Positions 11,806 through 17,755 of a DNA stretch of 17,755 nt are shown piece by piece (position 1 is the stretch's first letter; every line of letters starts with the position of its first letter). A program made the translations under genes and the position numbers. The notes below the pieces were generated by a model, which saw only the letters and a program-made list of their open reading frames with translations, did not search any database and was not told the origin of the DNA. The DNA is from Anaerolineae bacterium (GTDB taxonomy: Bacteria; Chloroflexota; Anaerolineae; B4-G1): positions 1-17,755 of the forward strand of contig JAUWNP010000082.1 of NCBI GenBank assembly GCA_030612585.1, given 5' to 3'.

Positions 11806-14800
11806 GCGAGATGGCACTCCCTGACACACCCTACAAAGGGCTGACGCCCTACTACGAAGAAGACGCCCCGTTTTTCTTCGGGCGCGAGGTCGAGCGGGAG
11901 ATCATCATTGCCAACCTGATGGCCTCGCGCCTGACGCTGCTCTACGGCGCGAGCGGCGTGGGCAAGAGTTCCGTCCTGCGCGCGGGCGTCTCCCATCACC
12001 TGCGCCAACTCGCCCGGCAGAACATGGCCAGGCGTGGCACGCCCAAGTTTGTCATCGTTGGATTCAGTTCCTGGCGCGACGACCCGCTGGCCGGTCTGGC
12101 GGAACGTGTCCAGGATTCCGTTGCACAGGCGTTGAACGTCCAGACGATTGAGCCAGTGGTACCGTCGCGTACGCTTGCCCAGACCTTGCAGGCCTGGACG
12201 GAGCGCGTGGAGAGCAACCTGTTAATCATCCTCGATCAGTTCGAGGAGTATTTCCTGTATCACCCGCAGGAGGATGGCGAGGGGACGTTCGCCGTTGAGT
12301 TTGCGGACGCGGTCAATCGCCTCGACCTGCGCGTCAGTTTCCTCGTCTCTATCCGCGAGGATGCGTTAGCCAAACTCGACCGTTTCAAGGGGAGCATCCC
12401 CAATCTGTTCGACAACTATTTGCGGATCGAGCATCTCGACTATGAGGCGGCGCGCGCGGCGATTGAGAAACCGGTCGAGCAATACAACCTCCTGCGAAAG
12501 ACGGACGTGCGCGTCGAACCGGCGCTGGTTGAGGCGGTCCTGGAGCAGGTCAGGACTGGCCGGGTCGTTCTGGGCGAGGCCGGCGGTGGTGTTATTGAGG
12601 CCGAAACCAGCCCGACTATTGCTGAGGTGCGGGTTGAGACGCCCTACCTGCAACTGGTGATGGAACGCCTGTGGGATGAGGAGATACAGGCTGGCTCGCA
12701 GGTCTTGCGGCTGGAGACGCTGAAGCGCCTGGGCAACGCGGAACAGATTGTGAAGAGTCACCTGGACGCGGCGATGAGCGCGTTGCCGGCGGGCGAGCAG
12801 GATGCCGCCGCGCGTGTCTTTTACCACCTCGTCACGCCATCCGGCACCAAGATCGCCCACACCGTGGCCGATCTTGCGAAGTTTGCCCGACTGCGGCGGA
12901 GGCAATTGACACCCGTGCTGGCCAAACTCGCCAGCCCGGAGGTCCGTATCCTGCGCCCGGTCGCGCCGCCGCCCAATCGACCGAGGGCGCGACGGTACCA
13001 GATTTTTCACGACGTGCTGGCCCCGGCGGTCCTGGATTGGCGGGAGCGGTTCGTGCAGGCTCGAGAACGGGCCGAGGCCGAAAAGCGGGCGGCCAGGGAG
13101 GCTGCCAAACGGGAGAAGGAAGCCGCGCGCCAGCAGGAACTGGAAGCAACCCGGAGACTGGCCGAAGAGGCTGACGCGCGCCGCCAGGCGGAGCACCAGC
13201 GGGCTGAAGAGAAGACCAAGGCCGCCAAGAGGCTCCGGGGCCTGGCCGCGGTTCTGGCGGTGGCGGTGCTGATTGCTGGATGGGCCGCTATTACGGCCTT
13301 CCAGCAGCGCAATGTTGCCCAGACGGCAGGAGCGGGGTGGAGAGATCAACTCAACATCGCCACCTCCCGCGAGTTGGCGAGAAAGGCCATCACCAGTCTG
13401 AAAAGCAACCCGCAACTGGGCCTCTTGCTGGCTGTGGAGGCCATCAGTGTCACCCACACGGTCGAGGCGGACGAGGCGCTGCGCCAGGCCCTCCAGGAGT
13501 CACGGGGGCGAGCCATTTTCTATGGCGTGAGTGCCCTGACCTTCGGCCCCGAGGGTAAACTGCTCGCCACGGGGGGGGGCGATGGAACGGCCCGATTGTG
13601 GGAAGTGGCCAGCGGCGATGAGGTCGCTGCCCTGGAGGGTCACGAGGGGAGCATCGGTGCGCTGGCCTTCAGCCCGGATGGAGAGCGGCTGGTCACCGGT
13701 AGCGCCGATGGTACGGCCCGCCTGTGGGATGTTTCGACTGCGCTCGACACAGACGTCATAAGCCCAACGGTCCTATCTGGGCATAGGGACAGCGTCTTTG
13801 CCGTGGCCTTCAGTCCTGATGGGATGCGGCTGGTCACCGGTAGCGCCGACCGCACCACCCGCGTGTGGGACGTGACCAGTGGTGGAGAGTTAGCCGTCCT
13901 GCAGGGCCACGAGGACGCTGTTGACGCTGTGGCCTGGAGCCCGGATGGCACCCGGATCGCTACCGCCAGTTTCGACGGCACAGCCCGGCTGTGGGACGCG
14001 GACAGCGGCGCGGAGGTAAGCGCTATGATTGGCCGCATGTTTGGCGTCAACGATCTGGCCTTCAGCCCGGATGGACGGCTGCTAGCCACCGCTGGCGCGG
14101 CCGGCACCCCCATCCTGTGGGACGCAGCCAGCGGCGACGAGGTGACAGTTCTCAGCGGCCACGCAGACAGCATTATCACCCTCGCCTTCAGTCCTGATGG
14201 GTCACTGCTGGCAAGCGGTAGCGCCGATGGCACGGCCTGGCTGTGGGACGTGGTCAGCGGCGAGGAAGTGACCGTCTTGTATGGCCACGAGGACAGTGTC
14301 TATGATGTGGCCTTTAGCCCGGATGGGTCGCTGCTGGCCACCGCCAGCGCCGACAACACCGCCCGGTTGTGGGATGTGTCCAGTGGTGCGTCACAGGCAA
14401 TTCTGCAGGGTCATACTCGCAGCGTGAATGTCGTCGCCTTTAGCCCCGATGGGACCTTGCTGGCCTCTGCCAGTTCGGATAGCACGGCTCGGCTCTGGGA
14501 TGTGATCGGCGGCGAGGCACAGACGGTCCTGCGTGGGCACGAGGGCTCTGTCTTCGGTCTGGCCTTCGGACCGCCAGATGGGACGTTGCTGGCCTCCGGC
14601 GGCGGCGACAGCACGGCTCGACTGTGGAACGTGTCCAGCGGTGAGGAAGTGGCCATCCTACGCGGTCACGAGAAGACTATTGGCTTGGTGGCCTTCAGCC
14701 CGGATGGGGCGCTGCTGGCCACCGGCAGCGCCGACAGCCAGCCTCGCCTGTGGGACGTTTCGGCGGCACTGGTCACCGGTGGCGGAGGCGCAGAGGTCGC

Positions 14801-17135
14801 TGTCCTGAGAGGGCACGGGAAGTCTGTCTACGGCGTGGCCTTCAGCCCCGACGGGCGCTGGCTGGCGACCAGCAGTTATGACGACACTGCCCGTCTATGG
14901 GATGTTTCGACGGCGCTTAACACCGGCGGCGACGGCGCAGATCCCACTGTTCTAGGCGGCCACGCGGGCTCTGTCTACGGCGTGGCCTTCAGCCCCGACG
15001 GGCGCTGGCTGGCCACGGGGAGCCAGGACAACACCGTTCGGCTGTGGGAAGTGGCCAACCCGGAGGCCGAGCCGGTGGTGCTGCGTGGGCACAAGGACGC
15101 CGTCCGGGCTGTGGCCTTCAGCCCCGACCCGGACGGGCGCTGGCTGGCCACTGGGAGTTATGATACCACTGTACGGCTGTGGGACGTGACCAAGCCAGCG
15201 ACTGAGCCGGTCGTCCTGCGCGGGCACGAGAATGATGTCTGGGCTGTGGCCTTCAGCCCGGACGGGGGCTTGCTGGCCACCAGCAGCAAAGATGGCACAG
15301 CCTGCCTGTGGGATGTTTCCACTGCGCTGGACGTGGGCAGCAGCGACGCAAAGGTCGCTGTCCTACGCGGCCACGCGGGGCCTGTCTACAGCGTGGCCTT
15401 CAGCCCCGACGGGCGCTGGCTGGCCACCGGCGGCGAAGACGAGACCGTGCGATTGTGGGCGGTGGACATCAAGGACCTGGTGGCATTGGCCTGTACCCGT
15501 GCCGCCCGCAATCTCACCCAGGATGAGTGGGAGACTTATTTTGGGGCTGATGCGCCTTACCGCCAGACCTGCCTGGATTTGCCGGTTCACCCTTCGGCTG
15601 CTCTGGAATACGCTCGTCAGGGTCAGGTTGATCAGGCGCTGGCTGCCTTGCGCCAGGCGGTCGAACTGGACCCGACACTCGAGTTGGACCCGGAGGCGGA
15701 GGTGGCTGCGGTGCTCGTCGAGCAGGGGCGAGCATACGCCTACGAAGGCGAATCCGATCAGGCATTGGCAGTCTTGCACCAGGCGGTCGCACTTGACCCG
15801 AGTCTCAGGTTGGTTCCGGAGAAAGAGGTGGCTGGGGTGCTCGTTGAGCGGGGGCGAGCATACGCCTACGGAGGCGAATACGATAAGGCCGTGGATACCT
15901 TGCGCCAGGCTGTTGAGATTGACCCGGCGCTCGAATTGGACCCGCAGGCGGAAGTGGCCGGGGTGCTCGTCGAGCAGGGGCGAGCATACGCCTACGAAGG
16001 TGAATACGATAAGGCCGTGGATACCTTGCGCCAGGCGGTTGAACTAGACCGGACACTCGAGTTGGTCCCGGAGGCGGAGGTGGCTGTCGTGCAAGGGCTG
16101 GCATACGCCCGCCAGGGTCAAATAAACGACGCGCTGACTGCCTTGCGTCAGGCGCTCGAACTGGACCCGACGCTTGCGTTGAGCCCGGAGGTGGAGGTGG
16201 CTGAGGTGCTCGTCGAGCAGGGACGGGCATACGCCTACGGAGGCGAATATGATAGGGCCTTGGGTACTCTGCGCTGGGCGATCGAGATTGACCCGACGCT
16301 TGAGTTGGTTCCAGAGGCAGAGGTGGCTGTCGTGCAAGGACGGGAGTACGCTCGCCAGGGTCAAATTGATGAGGCGCTGGCTGCCTGGCGTCAAGCGGTC
16401 GAACTGGACCCGACGCTTGAGTTGGACCCGGAGGTGGCTGGGGTGCTCGTCGAGCAGGCGCGAGAGTACGCCTACGAGGGCGAATACAATAAGACCCTGG
16501 ATGCCTTGGGGCGGGCGGTCGAACTTGATGCAACACTTGAGGCGGATGCGGCCTGGCTGCTGTTCGAACTGGTACAGGAGTATGCTTACGCAGATGCGTA
16601 CGATGAGGCCCTGGCTGCCTTGCGGCAGGCGGTCGAGTTCGACTCGGCACTTGGGGCGGATGTGGCTTGGCTGCTGATTGAACTGGGGCAGGAATACACT
16701 TACGCAGGCGCATACGATGAGGCCCTGGCTGCCTTGCGCCAGGCGCTCGAATCTGACCCACAGATTGAGTCTGCGCAAGTGTCGGACTTGGCCCTGGCCT
16801 ATAACGCGCTGTGCTGGGAGGGCAGCATAGACGGTCGGGCCGATACGGTGTTGCCCGCATGTGAGCAAGCGGTTGAGTTGGAGCCCGACAACGGCGGCTA
16901 CCGTGACAGCCGTGGCCTGGCCAGGGCGCTCACTGGAGATTACGAGGGGGCCATCGAAGACTTCCAGTTCTATGTGGAATGGGGACAGGATAGACGACCT
17001 GAAGAGATGCTCGACAAGCGCCGAGACTGGATCCAGGAGTTAGAGGCGGGGCAGAATCCGTTTGACGAAGCGACGCTCGAGGTACTTGCGGTACGAATAG
17101 GGAGTGGGTGCGTGGCTGGCCGGTCCCGCGCCTGA
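11802..17135 (+). CDS. Giant nSTAND1 ATPase with coiled coil, membrane helix, WD40 and TPR arrays
   Basis: In this 1777-residue protein, the nSTAND1 NTPase (about 9-412) starts PYKGLTPYYEEDAPFFFGRE, with Walker A GASGVGKSS (49-57) and Walker B LLIILDQFEEYF (140-151), ending near FHDVLAPAVLDW. An Ala/Glu/Arg-rich coiled coil (about 413-477), one membrane helix (about 479-499) and the SRELARKAITSLKSNPQLGL linker follow. Next come 15 WD40 units (about 577-1225), the ACTRAARNLTQDEW linker, and about 11 TPR-like units (about 1265-1740), most with a 42-residue period. STAND ATPases act as signal-triggered oligomerising switches (NLR-like); WD40 and TPR arrays bind ligands or partners. Perfect GGAGGTGA precedes the ATG. 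The cell side of the repeats relative to the membrane helix is unresolved. A G9 run lies in the first WD40 unit. Coupling to SIR2 B suggests it controls that effector. Confidence 0.92.
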   Translation: MSEMALPDTPYKGLTPYYEEDAPFFFGREVEREIIIANLMASRLTLLYGASGVGKSSVLRAGVSHHLRQLARQNMARRGTPKFVIVGFSSWRDDPLAGLAERVQDSVAQALNVQTIEPVVPSRTLAQTLQAWTERVESNLLIILDQFEEYFLYHPQEDGEGTFAVEFADAVNRLDLRVSFLVSIREDALAKLDRFKGSIPNLFDNYLRIEHLDYEAARAAIEKPVEQYNLLRKTDVRVEPALVEAVLEQVRTGRVVLGEAGGGVIEAETSPTIAEVRVETPYLQLVMERLWDEEIQAGSQVLRLETLKRLGNAEQIVKSHLDAAMSALPAGEQDAAARVFYHLVTPSGTKIAHTVADLAKFARLRRRQLTPVLAKLASPEVRILRPVAPPPNRPRARRYQIFHDVLAPAVLDWRERFVQARERAEAEKRAAREAAKREKEAARQQELEATRRLAEEADARRQAEHQRAEEKTKAAKRLRGLAAVLAVAVLIAGWAAITAFQQRNVAQTAGAGWRDQLNIATSRELARKAITSLKSNPQLGLLLAVEAISVTHTVEADEALRQALQESRGRAIFYGVSALTFGPEGKLLATGGGDGTARLWEVASGDEVAALEGHEGSIGALAFSPDGERLVTGSADGTARLWDVSTALDTDVISPTVLSGHRDSVFAVAFSPDGMRLVTGSADRTTRVWDVTSGGELAVLQGHEDAVDAVAWSPDGTRIATASFDGTARLWDADSGAEVSAMIGRMFGVNDLAFSPDGRLLATAGAAGTPILWDAASGDEVTVLSGHADSIITLAFSPDGSLLASGSADGTAWLWDVVSGEEVTVLYGHEDSVYDVAFSPDGSLLATASADNTARLWDVSSGASQAILQGHTRSVNVVAFSPDGTLLASASSDSTARLWDVIGGEAQTVLRGHEGSVFGLAFGPPDGTLLASGGGDSTARLWNVSSGEEVAILRGHEKTIGLVAFSPDGALLATGSADSQPRLWDVSAALVTGGGGAEVAVLRGHGKSVYGVAFSPDGRWLATSSYDDTARLWDVSTALNTGGDGADPTVLGGHAGSVYGVAFSPDGRWLATGSQDNTVRLWEVANPEAEPVVLRGHKDAVRAVAFSPDPDGRWLATGSYDTTVRLWDVTKPATEPVVLRGHENDVWAVAFSPDGGLLATSSKDGTACLWDVSTALDVGSSDAKVAVLRGHAGPVYSVAFSPDGRWLATGGEDETVRLWAVDIKDLVALACTRAARNLTQDEWETYFGADAPYRQTCLDLPVHPSAALEYARQGQVDQALAALRQAVELDPTLELDPEAEVAAVLVEQGRAYAYEGESDQALAVLHQAVALDPSLRLVPEKEVAGVLVERGRAYAYGGEYDKAVDTLRQAVEIDPALELDPQAEVAGVLVEQGRAYAYEGEYDKAVDTLRQAVELDRTLELVPEAEVAVVQGLAYARQGQINDALTALRQALELDPTLALSPEVEVAEVLVEQGRAYAYGGEYDRALGTLRWAIEIDPTLELVPEAEVAVVQGREYARQGQIDEALAAWRQAVELDPTLELDPEVAGVLVEQAREYAYEGEYNKTLDALGRAVELDATLEADAAWLLFELVQEYAYADAYDEALAALRQAVEFDSALGADVAWLLIELGQEYTYAGAYDEALAALRQALESDPQIESAQVSDLALAYNALCWEGSIDGRADTVLPACEQAVELEPDNGGYRDSRGLARALTGDYEGAIEDFQFYVEWGQDRRPEEMLDKRRDWIQELEAGQNPFDEATLEVLAVRIGSGCVAGRSRA
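13530..15479 (+). repeat. Tandem WD40 coding repeats (15 units)
   Basis: Fifteen units of roughly 120-150 bp each encode A-F-S-P-D-G, L-A-T/S-G-S-x-D-x-T-x-R-L-W-D and L-x-G-H motifs. Some neighbours are nearly identical in DNA: the string GTGGCCTTCAGCCCCGACGG recurs at about 14836, 14986 and 15394. Five units carry longer inter-blade loops (for example the second, tenth, eleventh and fourteenth). Fifteen units suggest two adjacent beta-propellers of seven and eight blades. Confidence 0.9.
15597..16755 (+). repeat. Tandem long-TPR coding repeats, 126-bp period
   Basis: The marker GTGCTCGT starts at 15711, recurs in near-identical form (GTGCTCGT) at 15837 and again at 15963, exactly 126 bp apart each time, so the first units share a 42-codon period. 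Later units drop three to five codons. The encoded motif alternates YAYEGEYDKAVDTLRQAVEL with D-P-x-L-E-L-D-P-E-x-E-V-A-x-V-L-V-E-Q. High DNA identity between neighbours points to recent amplification. Confidence 0.88.
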
Positions 17136-17151
17136 AGGAGTGGATAGCCAG

Positions 17152-17526
17152 ATGAACACAATCATCATCTCTGCCGGAGAGGTGTCGCTGCCGGCTGAAC
17201 TGAACGACAGTCCCACGGCCCGACAGGTCTGGGAAACGCTGCCCATCGAGGGCCCAGCCAAGATCTGGGGCGACGAGGTTTACTTCGAGATCCCGGTGGT
17301 GGCCGGGCAGGGACCAGACGCCCGCGCCGAAGTGGAGGTGGGCGAGTTGGGCTACTGGCCGGTGGGGCGCGCTTTCTGCATCTTCTTCGGCCCGACCCCG
17401 GTCAGCACCGACGAGCGCCCGCGTGCCTATAGCCCGGTCAACGTCCTGGGGCGCGTCCTGGGCGACGCCACCTGCTTTCGCGCCGTGCGAGAGGGCACGC
17501 GGGTGCGGATTGTGCCCGATGAATGA
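17152..17526 (+). CDS. Cyclophilin-like fold protein (DUF369/TM1367 type)
   Basis: This 124-residue protein has the hallmark strings of the cyclophilin-like TM1367/DUF369 family: an A-E-L-x-D-S-P-T-A start, WGDEVYFEIP (about 39-48), VEVGELGYWPVGRAFCIFFG (about 63-82), TPVSTDERPRAYSPVNVLGR and a short end. Family members have the cyclophilin beta-barrel but lack a proven prolyl isomerase role; the function is unknown. No signal peptide or membrane helix is seen, so it is cytoplasmic. It starts 16 bp after the nSTAND stop, with AAGGAG about 11 bases before the ATG; an in-frame GTG at 17104 inside the nSTAND gene is rejected. It is probably the last gene of the operon; whether it works with the SIR2/nSTAND proteins or is a neighbour swept into the transcript cannot be decided here. 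Confidence 0.9.
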   Translation: MNTIIISAGEVSLPAELNDSPTARQVWETLPIEGPAKIWGDEVYFEIPVVAGQGPDARAEVEVGELGYWPVGRAFCIFFGPTPVSTDERPRAYSPVNVLGRVLGDATCFRAVREGTRVRIVPDE

Positions 17527-17540
17527 ATTCAAGAGGAGTA

Positions 17541-17570
17541 GGACGCAGATTCACGCAGATTTTCGCAGAT
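17541..17570 (+). repeat. Three-unit 10-bp tandem repeat (NNNCGCAGAT)
   Basis: CGCAGAT occurs at 17544-17550, 17554-17560 and 17564-17570, one helical turn apart. It resembles the ACGCAGATTxACGCAGAT short repeats seen between genes in many environmental genomes. It lies 15 bp behind the operon's last stop codon. The remaining bases to 17755 hold an imperfect palindrome (17609-17627) and no supported gene or terminator. Confidence 0.75.
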
Positions 17571-17755
17571 GGGAAGAGGGTTCTGCTGGAGGTCACTACA
17601 ACGAATTTGGAAATAACTTTAGTTTCCGGTAAACCGTCCGTCGCTGGTGGGCAGTAGCGTACAGCCGGGAATTCCAAAAGCAATGAAAAAGGCTTCCGAG
17701 TTGAGAAAAAAGCCGGAAATTGGCCTCAACCAGCGGTTTTAGGTGCTGGCAGGCT

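Noticed and set aside
12366..13457. Long minus-strand frame (363 codons) opposite the nSTAND domain
   Set aside because: No recognisable domain; it lies entirely opposite a well-supported coding region.
15597..16755. CRISPR-like periodic array
   Set aside because: The 126-bp period is an open reading frame of TPR units with no short identical repeats separated by unique spacers.
15805..16868. Long minus-strand open frames opposite the TPR region
   Set aside because: They mirror the codon bias of the repeats, have Arg/Pro-rich low-complexity products and no ribosome sites.
17676..17742. Short frame beginning ATGAAAAAGGCTTCC near the right edge
   Set aside because: About 20 codons long with no ribosome site and no recognisable product.

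Overview
The window looks like bacterial chromosome from a GC-rich, repeat-rich, filamentous-type organism, most likely Chloroflexota (Anaerolineae-like). That assignment is an inference. It rests on a MalT-type LuxR regulator, a cold-shock plus glycine-rich RRM pair, a giant nSTAND-WD40-TPR protein, many short interspersed repeats in intergenic DNA, and a recurring extended -10 element (TGTGGTAWAMT). No rRNA, tRNA, CRISPR array or intact transposase is visible.

Left part (1-1634): a small membrane-anchored PH-like protein (+) converges on a minus-strand pair, cold-shock protein then RRM protein. The pair has a strong promoter, an intrinsic-terminator-like hairpin in its leader and a terminator behind it. 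The 473 bp between the cold-shock start and the next gene hold this promoter region, a foldback repeat and what looks like the last codons of a type IIG restriction-modification gene.

Middle (1635-7574): an ATP-dependent LuxR (MalT-like) regulator with two repeat-derived inserts before its HTH, closed by a terminator. A 338 bp gap follows, with a 102 bp foldback and phased TCATACC direct repeats in front of an extended -10. It leads into a two-gene unit: a 74-residue conserved small protein, then an 850-residue dikinase built like rifampin phosphotransferase (ATP-grasp, middle domain, phospho-His domain, no PEP-binding barrel). A 7-bp tandem repeat joins the two genes and supplies the second Shine-Dalgarno.

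Right part (7575-17526): after a 101 bp palindromic repeat and a good promoter come five co-directional, closely packed genes. They encode a SIR2-like protein; an isochorismatase-fold protein with two catalytic positions substituted and two membrane helices; a second, different SIR2-like protein; a 1777-residue nSTAND1 ATPase with coiled coil, membrane helix, 15 WD40 units and about 11 long TPR units (overlapping the second SIR2 gene by ATGA); and a small cyclophilin-like (DUF369/TM1367-type) protein. SIR2 domains are NADases in several anti-phage systems, and STAND ATPases with repeat sensors are the bacterial counterparts of NLRs. The simplest reading is a membrane-associated, NLR-like conflict or defence operon in which the WD40/TPR protein senses and the SIR2 proteins act. 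This combination is not one I recognise as a named system and is the main discovery candidate here. The final 229 bp contain a 10-bp tandem repeat and no supported gene.
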